Positions 33,806 through 41,750 of a DNA stretch of 53,371 bases are shown piece after piece; within the stretch, counting starts at the first letter, position 1; every line of letters begins with the position of its first letter. This stretch comes from Bacteroidales bacterium (GTDB lineage Bacteria; Bacteroidota; Bacteroidia; Bacteroidales; Muribaculaceae), in NCBI GenBank assembly GCA_900769345.1, contig CAAGGJ010000173.1:1-53371 (forward strand). The letters run 5' to 3'. The notes under the pieces were generated by a model. The model worked only from the letters and a program-made list of their open reading frames with translations. It was not told where the DNA came from and searched no databases. The position numbers and the translations under genes were made by a program.

Positions 33806-34312
33806 ATGATGGCAGTTGAAAGTGAAAAGGTTTCGATAGAGACCAATTTTAAAACAAATCGTAATTTTTTGAGAGCCCTGGCTATGAAGCTCTCGAGAAA
33901 TAAGGATGATGCTGATGACCTATTGCAAGAGACCTGGTTGCGAGTAATCGAGAATTACAGTGGCTATGACAATCGCAATAAGTTTAGGGCCTGGGCCTCG
34001 GTTATTATGAAAAACATTTTTGTAAATAATTTCAGAAAGAACAAGCGTCAAGGCCAGAGCGTAGATGTCGAGGAGGCACATGTGAGTGTATACGACGACA
34101 GTGACTATTTACTCGTGAAGGGCGATATATACAAAGCAATATCGCAATTACCGCACGAGATGGCGAAAGTGTTTTATATGTATTTGCAGGGATATAGCTA
34201 CGAAGAAATATCAGTGTTAGTAGCAATTCCGTTGGGTACGGTAAAAAGCAGAATATTTTGTGCCAAGAAGCGTCTCCAGGTGTTGCTGGAGTCATATTCC
34301 AAGCATGCTTGA
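33806..34312 (+). CDS. ECF-type RNA polymerase sigma factor
   Basis: A 168-residue sigma-70 family factor with region 2 (about 20-90, DADDLLQETWLRVIENY and the -10-binding helix) and region 4 (about 110-165, LQGYSYEEISVLVAIPLGTVKSRIF helix-turn-helix). The linker between them is short, as in ECF factors. No anti-sigma gene is adjacent; the next gene downstream is convergent. Two ATG codons in a row (33806 and 33809) make the exact start uncertain by one residue. Target promoters cannot be read from this window. Confidence 0.93.
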   Translation: MMAVESEKVSIETNFKTNRNFLRALAMKLSRNKDDADDLLQETWLRVIENYSGYDNRNKFRAWASVIMKNIFVNNFRKNKRQGQSVDVEEAHVSVYDDSDYLLVKGDIYKAISQLPHEMAKVFYMYLQGYSYEEISVLVAIPLGTVKSRIFCAKKRLQVLLESYSKHA

Positions 34313-34338
34313 TATTTTTACTTTTCTAAAGCAAGAGT

Positions 34339-34370
34339 GCGGATGATGACAATTATTTGTCTTCATCCGC
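34339..34370. terminator. Hairpin terminator overlapping the convergent gene end
   Basis: GCGGATGA (34339-34346) pairs with TCATCCGC (34363-34370), and GACAA pairs with TTGTC inside. On the plus strand TTTATTA follows. The right arm is made from the last codons of the small membrane protein gene, whose stop lies at 34353-34355 in the loop. Confidence 0.7.
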
Positions 34371-34628
34371 TTTATTACTGTCGGTGGCAGAGTTGTTGTC
34401 GTATTTCCCGTAATTTGTGCTATCCTCGCGTTGCTGACGAAGTTTTTCTTTCTTTTTGAGGCTGAAATGGAGCACAATTATAATTACAAGAGTTACGGCA
34501 ATAGTGCCGAAGTAGTAAAGGTAGTCGCCGCGGAGATAGATGTGGCGGCCTATATAAGCCATTGCTGCCAAATAGGCTGTTAAAGCCAAAGGTATTACTG
34601 TAGATGATTTAAATTTATTGCTTCTCAT
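34353..34628 (-). CDS. Small two-helix membrane protein, function unknown
   Basis: A 91-residue protein that I do not recognise as a named family. Two hydrophobic segments are visible, about 11-27 (VIPLALTAYLAAMAYIG) and about 38-56 (YYFGTIAVTLVIIIVLHFS), followed by a highly charged tail (KKKEKLRQQRE and an acidic end ADEDK). It overlaps the exonuclease gene by 14 bp, so it is probably translated with it. Similar small proteins sit next to this exonuclease in other Bacteroidales, as far as I recall. Its last codons form part of a terminator. Confidence 0.75.
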   Translation of the reverse strand: MRSNKFKSSTVIPLALTAYLAAMAYIGRHIYLRGDYLYYFGTIAVTLVIIIVLHFSLKKKEKLRQQREDSTNYGKYDNNSATDSNKADEDK

Positions 34629-35253
34629 CGGGTTCGGTAATTTCTTCGTTAACTATATATTGTGATAATTCGGGTTTAAAAAGTCCGCTCTCGAGGTAAT
34701 TGTAGATTTCGAGGCAAGCCATAGCATCGATTGCAGCATATTGCTGTTGCGCCTGAGTAAGAGTGGGGGCTTCCCAATTGGAGAGACGCTGCGATTTCGA
34801 AATCTTCTTGTTGAACAATATGGCATAGATGCGTTGCAGACTCATATCGGCTATGCAATACTGTTTTGCCAAAACCTGAATGTCGATAAATCCTCGCGGG
34901 GTGATGTCGGCAAATCGGCCCATGGCATTGAAGTCGTTGTTTAGCGAGAGCCCGATTTTTTTCACCGACTCGTCCTCGATAAATTGCTTCAATTTTTCGG
35001 GAATGCCTATTTTGTTGATTCGGAATAGAAAGCAATCGTCGAGCGACGAAATCTGTAGGAGAGCCACCTTATTGGTTTTACCCTTAAAGAAAGCCGGACG
35101 GGTTTCTGAATCAAAGCCCACAAAACGTTCCTTGCGCAGAGCGTTGACAGCCATGCTCATCTTCGACATCGAATCGATGACGTAGATGTTGCCTGGAAAG
35201 GTGACTTGTGGCAAATCGGAAATAATATTCTTAGGTATGGATATTTTCATCAA
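34615..35253 (-). CDS. DEDDy 3'-5' exonuclease, RNase D-like
   Basis: A 212-residue single-domain exonuclease. Exo I is F-D48-S-E50, Exo II is SLNNDFNAMGRF (about 103-114), and Exo III is YAAIDAMACLEIY (about 178-190) with Tyr and Asp. It lacks the HRDC domains of full RNase D, so the substrate (RNA or DNA ends) is not clear. It is the first gene of a two-gene operon with the small membrane protein, divergent from tgt. Confidence 0.88.
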   Translation of the reverse strand: MMKISIPKNIISDLPQVTFPGNIYVIDSMSKMSMAVNALRKERFVGFDSETRPAFFKGKTNKVALLQISSLDDCFLFRINKIGIPEKLKQFIEDESVKKIGLSLNNDFNAMGRFADITPRGFIDIQVLAKQYCIADMSLQRIYAILFNKKISKSQRLSNWEAPTLTQAQQQYAAIDAMACLEIYNYLESGLFKPELSQYIVNEEITEPDEKQ

Positions 35254-35325
35254 GTAAAATAATTCTAATAATTAGCATTACGACGATAATAATGCACATT
35301 CCGGCACATCGCCGCAAACGATATG

Positions 35326-35333
35326 CAAAGGTA
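35326..35333 (-). promoter_or_regulatory. -7 box for the exonuclease operon
   Basis: The minus strand reads TACCTTTG, about 73 bp before the ATG at 35253. No good -33 box. Confidence 0.6.
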
Positions 35334-35395
35334 GTACATATATGCCGAAATGAAAATCAAAAATTATTTAAAATCGACAATAAATTACCTGCAAA

Positions 35396-35427
35396 TTTGC
35401 GATAGGAAGCGAAAGGTAGTAACTTTG
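35396..35427 (+). promoter_or_regulatory. Promoter of tgt
   Basis: TTTG at 35396-35399, a 20-bp spacer and TAACTTTG at 35420-35427. The leader would be about 13 nt before the ATG at 35447. Confidence 0.82.
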
Positions 35428-35446
35428 CATATAGAAAATAGAATAT

Positions 35447-36580
35447 ATGAAGTTTGAATTAATATCAAGTAACGGCAGTGGCACAAATGCGCGCGCAGGA
35501 GTGATAACTACCGATCACGGAACTATAGAGACACCCATATTTATGCCCGTGGGCACAGTGGGGTCGGTTAAGGCTGTGCACATGCATGAGCTTCGCGATG
35601 ACATAAAGGCTCAGATAATATTGGGCAATACATATCATTTATATCTTCGTCCGGGAATGGAGATAATAGAGCAAGCCGGTGGCTTGCATAAGTTTAATGG
35701 TTGGGAACGCCCCATTCTCACCGATAGCGGTGGCTTTCAGGTGTTCTCGCTTTCGGCCAACCGTAAACTCAAAGAAGAAGGCGCATATTTTAGAAGCCAC
35801 ATCGATGGTTCGAAGCATCTGTTCACACCCGAGAAAGTGGTGGATATACAGCGATCTATTGGTAGCGACATTATGATGGCGCTCGATGAGTGTCCGCCGG
35901 GAAATTCCGACTATGATTATGCCAAGAAATCACTTCAGCTCACGCATCGATGGTTGAAACGCGGTTGGGATCATTTTAATAGCACCGAACCGAAATATGG
36001 TCACAAGCAGGCGTTTTTCCCTATAGTGCAGGGTTGCGTTTACCCCGATTTGCGTATGGAGTCGGCAAAATTTGTGCGCGACCTTGGCGCAGAGGGTAAT
36101 GCTATAGGCGGTTTGGCTGTGGGTGAACCCGTGGAGAAGATGTATGAGATGATAGAAGTGGTGAATGAGATTTTGCCACAGGACAAACCTCGATACCTTA
36201 TGGGCGTAGGCACACCTGCCAATATACTTGAGGCTATAGACCGCGGAGTGGATATGATGGACTGTGTGATGCCCACTCGAAATGGCCGAAACGGTATGCT
36301 GTTCACTCGCCATGGCATAATGAATATGCGAAACAAGAAGTGGGCCGATGATTTCTCTCCGATACAAGAGGATGGCGCATCGTATGTTGACCGTGCTTAT
36401 TCTAAAGCCTATCTTCGACATCTGTTTATAAGCCAAGAGATTCTTGCATTGCAGATAGCAAGCATACACAACCTTGCATTCTATCTATGGCTTGTGGGTG
36501 AAGCTCGTAAGCACATTATTGCCGGCGACTTCAAGGCATGGAAGGAAGAAATGGTGGTTAATGTAACTCGACGATTGTAA
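35447..36580 (+). CDS. tgt: tRNA-guanine transglycosylase lacking the zinc-site cysteines
   Basis: A 377-residue barrel enzyme that exchanges G34 for preQ1 in tRNAs with GUN anticodons. The active-site Asp is D93 in LTDSGGFQVF and the nucleophile is D272 in MMDCVMPTRNGRNG. QGCVYPDLR and GGLAVGEP bind the base. Aligned without gaps to Zymomonas TGT (D280, C318, C320, C323, H349), the zinc cysteines are G310, S312 and D315, while the His ligand remains as H341. Such changes may be shared by Bacteroidota TGTs. No other queuosine gene is in the window. The lptF/G-like gene follows closely. Confidence 0.94.
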   Translation: MKFELISSNGSGTNARAGVITTDHGTIETPIFMPVGTVGSVKAVHMHELRDDIKAQIILGNTYHLYLRPGMEIIEQAGGLHKFNGWERPILTDSGGFQVFSLSANRKLKEEGAYFRSHIDGSKHLFTPEKVVDIQRSIGSDIMMALDECPPGNSDYDYAKKSLQLTHRWLKRGWDHFNSTEPKYGHKQAFFPIVQGCVYPDLRMESAKFVRDLGAEGNAIGGLAVGEPVEKMYEMIEVVNEILPQDKPRYLMGVGTPANILEAIDRGVDMMDCVMPTRNGRNGMLFTRHGIMNMRNKKWADDFSPIQEDGASYVDRAYSKAYLRHLFISQEILALQIASIHNLAFYLWLVGEARKHIIAGDFKAWKEEMVVNVTRRL

Positions 36581-36701
36581 TCATTTATTTTGACTCATAC
36601 AATTGAAACTCAACATAATAAATAATATAAAAGAATCATTGCATAGGGCAGTGAAGCGAGTGAACGGAAGCGGTGAAGATAAGCTTTCGAGTTACTTCCA
36701 T

Positions 36702-37769
36702 ATGAAAGTATTCGATCGATATATTATTCGCAAGTTTCTCGGCACTTTCTTGTTTTCGTTGGTGCTTTTGATAGCTATTGTGATTATGTTCGACGTCATT
36801 GAGCGCCTCGATGCTGTTATCAATGCACCTTTGCATGAGACAATTTTTAAATATTATTGGAACTATTTGCCATATTTCGCCAATCAATTTTGTCCGCTAT
36901 TTACCTTTATATCGGTGATATTCTTCACTTCGAAACTCACCGATCACAGCGAAATTATTGCAATACTCTCGAGTGGAATCAGTTTTAAACGACTCACTGT
37001 GCCTTATATGGTGACAGCAGCAATTATTGCTGTAACATCATTCTTGCTCGCCTCGCATGTGATACCGCGTGCCAATGTGAAGCGTATTGAATATTACAAT
37101 CAGTGGATTAAGAACAAACGAGTGGACTACGGAAGTAATATTCAACTTCAAGTGTCGCCCGGCGTGGTGGCTTATATGGCTCAATATGACAATATTTCCA
37201 AAACAGGCTACAAATTCTCGCTCGATAAGTTTGAGAACAAACAGCTGAAATCGCGACTCTCTGCCAAAAGCATAAAATACGATACGCTCTATAACTGGAC
37301 TGTGAGAGACTTCACCATAAGAGAGTTTAGCGGTTTGAAAGAGACTATAAAACGAGGCGTGTCACGCGATACGGTAATCGAAATAGAACCACGCGACTTC
37401 CTAATTGCCGAAAACGACCAGGAAAAGCTAACCAACGCCGAACTAAGCGAATATATCAATCGCCAGAAAGCGCGAGGTGTGAGCAATATAAAGAGTTTTG
37501 AGATAGAGCTGGAGCGCCGTTATGCTATGATAGCAGCATCGTTTATTCTTACCATTATAGGCCTATCGCTTTCGTCGAAGAAGGTGAAAGGCGGTATGGG
37601 AGTTAACATTGGCATCGGCTTGCTTTTGAGTTTTTCTTATATTTTGTTTATGGCAGTGACATCATCGTTTGCCATATCGGGAATGACATCGCCGCGTGTG
37701 GCAATGTGGATTCCGAATGTGATTTACACTATTATTGCCATCGTGCTCTATCGCAAAGCTCAGATGTGA
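36702..37769 (+). CDS. LptF/LptG-family permease
   Basis: A 355-residue (from this start) YjgP/YjgQ-family inner-membrane protein. It is a permease subunit of the lipopolysaccharide export ABC transporter (with LptB). One membrane helix is at about 9-32 (FLGTFLFSLVLLIAIVIMFD), two more lie within about 55-115, a periplasmic beta-jellyroll spans about 130-260, and three C-terminal helices follow (MIAASFILTIIGLSLS, GLLLSFSYILFMAV, VIYTIIAIVLY). An in-frame TTG at 36603, just after tgt, would add 33 hydrophilic residues; the ATG at 36702 fits homologues better, but either is possible. Whether it is LptF or LptG is not clear. Confidence 0.85.
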   Translation: MKVFDRYIIRKFLGTFLFSLVLLIAIVIMFDVIERLDAVINAPLHETIFKYYWNYLPYFANQFCPLFTFISVIFFTSKLTDHSEIIAILSSGISFKRLTVPYMVTAAIIAVTSFLLASHVIPRANVKRIEYYNQWIKNKRVDYGSNIQLQVSPGVVAYMAQYDNISKTGYKFSLDKFENKQLKSRLSAKSIKYDTLYNWTVRDFTIREFSGLKETIKRGVSRDTVIEIEPRDFLIAENDQEKLTNAELSEYINRQKARGVSNIKSFEIELERRYAMIAASFILTIIGLSLSSKKVKGGMGVNIGIGLLLSFSYILFMAVTSSFAISGMTSPRVAMWIPNVIYTIIAIVLYRKAQM

Positions 37770-37838
37770 TGGGCAACGATAGGGTAGAATTTTATTTAGT
37801 AGAAAAAAGATAATTATCCGTAAAAGGTTTGGAAATAT

Positions 37839-38471
37839 ATGAATTGTAAAGCCATACTCGGCACGGCGCTTGTGTTGACCTTTTTTGCATCGTGCGATAA
37901 GCCAAAATCATTTCCGTGCGAGATTACTATTTGCCGCAGTGTCGATGTTGCGTTTGATAGTGTATCGGTATATTGTTTTGAAAGCGACTACATGAGGTCG
38001 AGAGAAGTGTATTTGGGAAAACTAAAAGGCGACACTACGCGCATATCGGAGAATTGCAATCTCAAAGAGTCGAGAGTAGGTTATTTTAAACTTGATGATG
38101 ACTCCTTACCACACTATTTCGTGATAGAGCCGGGTAAACTCAAGGTTGACCTGATGAAGAATAATATAGTAATGCAAGGCACGGGCGACAATCGTCGACT
38201 TTTTGTGCTTCGCCGGCAGGTGAATGAGATATTGCAAGCAAAAGAGTATGTGCAGGCAGAGTATCAGAAGAGTATAAGCGACTCTACGCTCACTGCCGCC
38301 AATGAGAGAGCGTGGTTTGTGCGCGATAGTATTCTATCCGATAGTTTGCAGAAGACTCTTGTGCGATTTGTGATAAGACACGATGCTGCAGCGAAAATAG
38401 CCTTAGAGCAATATGCTCCGCTATTGCGAGAATCGAGCTGGGAAGAAATCGAAGAAAAGCAGAATAGATAA
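37839..38471 (+). CDS. Putative lipoprotein with a DUF4369-like domain
   Basis: A 210-residue exported protein. The signal ends in FFASC19-DK, a lipobox. Residues about 30-120 have the beta-strand pattern of DUF4369 (DSVSVYCFES, SRVGYFKLDD, HYFVIEPGKLKVDL), the N-terminal domain of many Bacteroidota thioredoxin-like lipoproteins. The thioredoxin domain is missing; the rest (125-210) is charged and helical. It may be anchored in the outer membrane or inner membrane facing the periplasm. Function unknown. A strong terminator follows. Confidence 0.7.
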   Translation: MNCKAILGTALVLTFFASCDKPKSFPCEITICRSVDVAFDSVSVYCFESDYMRSREVYLGKLKGDTTRISENCNLKESRVGYFKLDDDSLPHYFVIEPGKLKVDLMKNNIVMQGTGDNRRLFVLRRQVNEILQAKEYVQAEYQKSISDSTLTAANERAWFVRDSILSDSLQKTLVRFVIRHDAAAKIALEQYAPLLRESSWEEIEEKQNR

Positions 38472-38490
38472 AAAGATATGTAAAGCCAAT

Positions 38491-38524
38491 AAAAAGGTGC
38501 GCCTGAAATCAGGTGCACCTTTTT
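38491..38524. terminator. Strong bidirectional terminator before rplI
   Basis: AAAAAGGTGCGCCTG and CAGGTGCACCTTTTT form a stem of 15 bp with one G-U and a 4-nt loop, with A/U runs on both sides. It serves the lipoprotein gene and the minus-strand ribosomal operon. Confidence 0.93.
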
Positions 38525-38546
38525 AAATATCTGATGTTGAGAAAAA

Positions 38547-38990
38547 TTACTCAGCAACAACTTCGAAAGGAATTTCAACCGAAACTTCCTTGTGAAGCTT
38601 GATGGTAGCAGTGTAGTTACCAACTTCCTTGATAGTATCCTTAACTACGATAAGCTTGCGATCTACATTGTGACCAGCTTGTTCGAGAGCTTCAGCAACT
38701 TGGATGTTACCAACTGAACCGAAGATAGTGCCATTAGCGCTTACTTTAGCAGCGATAGTGAGGCTAACACCTTCGAGAGCAGCAGCGGCAGCTTCAGCAT
38801 CAGCTTTGATCTTAGCAATCTTGTGAGCGCGTTGCTTGAGGTTTTCGGCAAGAACCTTAAGTGCTGATTCTGATGCGATAACAGCCTTGCCTGTAGGGAT
38901 AAGGTAATTACGGCCGTAACCGCTCTTTACTTCTACAACGTCGTCCTTGTAACCAAGGTTTGCGACATCTTCTTTCAATATAATCTTCAT
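38547..38990 (-). CDS. rplI: 50S ribosomal protein L9
   Basis: A 147-residue ribosomal protein. The N-terminal domain MKIILKEDVANLGYKDD with GYGRNYLIPTGKA (about 24-36) binds 23S rRNA; a long helix (about 45-75) links to the C-terminal domain (TIFGSVGN). It is the last gene of the rpsF-rpsR-rplI operon, 25 bp after rpsR. Length and motifs are normal. Confidence 0.97.
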   Translation of the reverse strand: MKIILKEDVANLGYKDDVVEVKSGYGRNYLIPTGKAVIASESALKVLAENLKQRAHKIAKIKADAEAAAAALEGVSLTIAAKVSANGTIFGSVGNIQVAEALEQAGHNVDRKLIVVKDTIKEVGNYTATIKLHKEVSVEIPFEVVAE

Positions 38991-39015
38991 AAATAATGCT
39001 CCTCTAAATTAAAAG

Positions 39016-39285
39016 TTATTTCATCAAATCGGTAACATATGGAAGAAGAGCAAGGTGACGAGCACGCTTAACTGCTTGAGCAACTCTTCTTTGGAACTTC
39101 AAAGAAGTACCGGTGATGCGACGTGGAAGAATCTTACCTTGTTCGTTCAAGAACTTCTTGAGGAATTCAGGATCCTTGTAGTCGATGTACTTGATACCGC
39201 TTCTCTTAAAACGGCAATACTTTTTCTTCTTAACATCCACTGAAAGCGGAGTAAGGTATCTGATTTCTGATTGAGCTTGTGCCAT
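39016..39285 (-). CDS. rpsR: 30S ribosomal protein S18
   Basis: An 89-residue basic ribosomal protein that pairs with S6 on 16S rRNA. The core IDYKDPEFLKKFLNEQGKILPRRITGTSLKFQR (cut here by the reader into IDYKDPEFLKK and ILPRRITGTS) and QVKRARHLALLPY-like C-terminus match S18. It lacks the zinc-type cysteines, as most S18 of this phylum do. The gene lies 17 bp after rpsF. Confidence 0.95.
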   Translation of the reverse strand: MAQAQSEIRYLTPLSVDVKKKKYCRFKRSGIKYIDYKDPEFLKKFLNEQGKILPRRITGTSLKFQRRVAQAVKRARHLALLPYVTDLMK

Positions 39286-39302
39286 AGTTATAAACCTCCA
39301 AA

Positions 39303-39653
39303 TTATTCGTTAGTAGTTGCTTTTGCAGCCTTCAAACTGCGTCTCTTAGCAGCGTATTCTGCTGCGTTCTTGTCAAGACGGAATGTCAAGAAACGGAGCA
39401 CCTTCTCGTCGCGACGGAATGCTGTTTCAAGTGTCTTTACAATTGTTGGTTCGCCATCAAACTCAATTAGAGTGTAAAATCCGGTAGACTTGTGTTGAAT
39501 TGGGTAAGCAAGCTTACGCAAGCCCCATGCTTCTTCGTTCACAATCTCTGCACCATTCTTGGTGAGAACTGATTTGAACTTTTCTACCGCTTCCTTCATC
39601 TGTGCATCAGACAAAACGGGAGTCAAAATGAAAACGGTTTCGTAATGATTCAT
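39303..39653 (-). CDS. rpsF: 30S ribosomal protein S6
   Basis: A 116-residue ribosomal protein. MNHYETVFILTPVLSD at the start and AYPIQHKSTGFYTLIEFDG in the middle are typical of S6. It is the first gene of the operon with rpsR and rplI. The order lacks ssb between rpsF and rpsR, unlike many Firmicutes and some Proteobacteria. A leader of about 70 nt follows its promoter. Confidence 0.96.
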   Translation of the reverse strand: MNHYETVFILTPVLSDAQMKEAVEKFKSVLTKNGAEIVNEEAWGLRKLAYPIQHKSTGFYTLIEFDGEPTIVKTLETAFRRDEKVLRFLTFRLDKNAAEYAAKRRSLKAAKATTNE

Positions 39654-39731
39654 AATTGTTTTTTAATTAAATATTTGTTTATTTCTTGCTTCTGAGAATT
39701 ATGCTTACACGCATTTTGCCCAAAAGCGGTG

Positions 39732-39763
39732 CAAAGTTAGTGATTTTTATCCATTTATGCAAA
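39732..39763 (-). promoter_or_regulatory. Promoter of the rpsF operon
   Basis: On the minus strand TTTG (39763-39760), a 20-bp spacer and TAACTTTG (39739-39732). Both are full matches. Confidence 0.85.
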
Positions 39764-39880
39764 TAATTCCGGTGATAATAGTAGCTGTTCCCTTAAATTA
39801 TTTTGCTGTTGGAGTGTTATTATTTTTATTATACGGATTATTGTTGTCCGCTATATGCGGGTATTTTTATGAGCATGCGC

Positions 39881-39911
39881 TTTTATAATTGTAATTTATG
39901 ATATAACTTTG
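39881..39911 (+). promoter_or_regulatory. Promoter of the YpfJ-type protease gene
   Basis: TAACTTTG at 39904-39911 with TTTT at 39881-39884, 19 bp upstream. The leader would be about 27 nt. Confidence 0.72.
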
Positions 39912-39944
39912 CGAAAATGAATAACCTATCAATCAATTGAGAAT

Positions 39945-40808
39945 ATGAGACTTACAGGAAGACGAGAAAGTAGCAATGTGGAAGACCGACGTGGTCGTTC
40001 GGGCGGTGGAATGGGAAAATCGCTCGGTATAGGTGGCATGATAGTAGTGGGTCTTATCACACTGCTTATGGGTGGTGACCTCGGCGATGTATTAAATAAT
40101 GTAAGCCAGATGGGCTTCCAAGAAGCCGTTGAGTCGAATTATACTCCTACAGCCGAAGACGAAGAGTTGGCTAAGTTTACCCGTCAAATCCTTGCCGGAA
40201 CCGAAGATGTGTGGACTCAGGAATTCAAAAAAATGGGCAAGACCTATAAGGCGCCACGATTGGTTATGTTTACCGATGCAGTTCAGTCGGGTTGTGGTGG
40301 GGCTACATCATCTACAGGTCCGTTCTACTGTTCAGCCGACCAAACAGTGTATATCGACCTTTCTTTTTTTAAGAATATGAAGCGTTCGCTCGGTGCTGAT
40401 GGCGATTTTGCCTATGCTTATGTGATAGCGCATGAGGTGGGGCACCATGTGCAATATCTCTTAGGCATATTGGGACAGGCTCATAGCCAAATGCAGCAGA
40501 TGAGTCAGAAAGAAGCCAATAGAATGAGTGTGCGTTTGGAATTGCAAGCCGATTTCCTTGCCGGAATTTGGGCGCACCAAGATAATGCGATGTTTAATTC
40601 GCTCGAAGATGGAGATATTGAGGAGGGCATAAATACTGCTTCGAAAATCGGTGATGATTATCTGCAGAAGAAAGCACAAGGTTATACGGTTCCCGACTCG
40701 TTCAATCACGGCACATCGGCGCAACGCATGCGATGGTTGAAGAAAGGCATTGCCACAGGCGATGTGCAGCAAGGCGATACATTCTCGCAGTCGTACGATT
40801 CATTATGA
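39945..40808 (+). CDS. YpfJ-family neutral zinc metallopeptidase
   Basis: A 287-residue membrane-anchored protein. The N-terminus has a positively charged stretch (RRESSNVEDRRGR), a glycine-rich linker and one helix (about 30-47, GIGGMIVVGLITLLMGG). The catalytic motif is H163-E-V-G-H-H168, and a second conserved region, LQADFLAGIWAH (about 198-209), supplies the third zinc ligand. The family is annotated as a putative neutral zinc metallopeptidase; substrates are unknown. It is a single gene with its own promoter and a strong terminator. Confidence 0.9.
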   Translation: MRLTGRRESSNVEDRRGRSGGGMGKSLGIGGMIVVGLITLLMGGDLGDVLNNVSQMGFQEAVESNYTPTAEDEELAKFTRQILAGTEDVWTQEFKKMGKTYKAPRLVMFTDAVQSGCGGATSSTGPFYCSADQTVYIDLSFFKNMKRSLGADGDFAYAYVIAHEVGHHVQYLLGILGQAHSQMQQMSQKEANRMSVRLELQADFLAGIWAHQDNAMFNSLEDGDIEEGINTASKIGDDYLQKKAQGYTVPDSFNHGTSAQRMRWLKKGIATGDVQQGDTFSQSYDSL

Positions 40809-40835
40809 TTCAATCAACGCAATAACATAACAAAT

Positions 40836-40872
40836 TACGGAGGCGTCTCACATTATCTGAGGCGCCTCCGTA
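40836..40872. terminator. Bidirectional terminator between the metallopeptidase and lipoprotein genes
   Basis: TACGGAGGCGTCTCA and TGAGGCGCCTCCGTA pair over 15 bp with one G-U around a 7-nt loop. It lies between convergent genes. U-tracts are weak on both sides, but the stem is very stable. Confidence 0.75.
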
Positions 40873-40892
40873 TTAATAAGGTTTAGAGTAAA

Positions 40893-41750
40893 TTATTCGA
40901 TAGCTTTAGCTGTTTTAGCCATTTGCTGACGGTTGAGTTCTCGCTTTTTGGCCATATATATTTTCTTGGCAGTGGCGTTTTTGCCGGAGCGCATTGCCAT
41001 AGAGAAATCGTAGCTGTCGGCTATGGCTTTCACGAGCGTGGGCGATAGGGTAATGCTATGGTTGCGATTGCCCTTGAAGGTGAGTTTCACGCTATTATCA
41101 CGGTTTTCTGCTATGAATTTGCACATCTCTGCACATTTGTCAAATTCAAAAGTTACCATTTCGCAGCTGCCGCGTTCGGCTTGATAGCGATAGTTGAGCG
41201 CTTCGTCGTAGGGAACATCACCGGTTGCTACCTCTCCAAGACCGGTAATGCTTGCCGATAGGGCTGTGTGCTTGCATGGCACGCCAAAGAGGCACGATGC
41301 CAAGAATATATTGCCTGTCTCATCGATGCGAGGTTCGATTCCTGTGCGCTCGTAGAGCGGATTGCTCTTGAGTGATGAAATTATGTAATAACCTTCCACC
41401 ATGTCGGCTGTCTTGACGAATGAGAAGAGCGGCTTAAGCTTTATCACGGTAAGAGAGTCGGCGACAAGAGTACTGTCGAGCTGAGCCATCTCGATGTCGA
41501 TCATAGCGCTGTCGGCAAGAGTGCGCAAGTGCATGGCGCGACGCTGCACGGTTATTTCTTTAGGAAATGATGCTGCGAGCGAATCGATAATGCTTAATGC
41601 TTGCTGCGGTTGGTGTGCATCGAGGCAAGCTTTTGCTGAGTCGTAGAGCGCCACTGCTTCGGGGTTCTCGTTATTGCCACCACACGATGCCATAGTCAAC
41701 GCTATTGTAGCGGCTATTGCCGCTTTTTTAAGAGTTATATCTTTCAACAT
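40893..41750 (-). CDS. Putative lipoprotein, function unknown
   Basis: A 285-residue exported protein with a lipobox ending at C23 in TMASCGG. After it, residues about 30-70 (YDSAKACLDAHQPQQALSIIDSLAASFPK) resemble one TPR-like helical pair. The rest is not recognised. The basic C-terminus (KKIYMAKKRELNRQQMAK) is unusual for an envelope protein. Its start lies 23 bp inside the 3' end of the Rel gene in another frame, so translation may be coupled to it. No other gene here suggests a partner. Confidence 0.75.
   Translation of the reverse strand: MLKDITLKKAAIAATIALTMASCGGNNENPEAVALYDSAKACLDAHQPQQALSIIDSLAASFPKEITVQRRAMHLRTLADSAMIDIEMAQLDSTLVADSLTVIKLKPLFSFVKTADMVEGYYIISSLKSNPLYERTGIEPRIDETGNIFLASCLFGVPCKHTALSASITGLGEVATGDVPYDEALNYRYQAERGSCEMVTFEFDKCAEMCKFIAENRDNSVKLTFKGNRNHSITLSPTLVKAIADSYDFSMAMRSGKNATAKKIYMAKKRELNRQQMAKTAKAIE

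Noticed and set aside
39654..39731. S6:S18-binding autoregulatory motif in the rpsF leader
   Set aside because: A CCG is present near the predicted start, but I could not draw the required stem and bulge with confidence.
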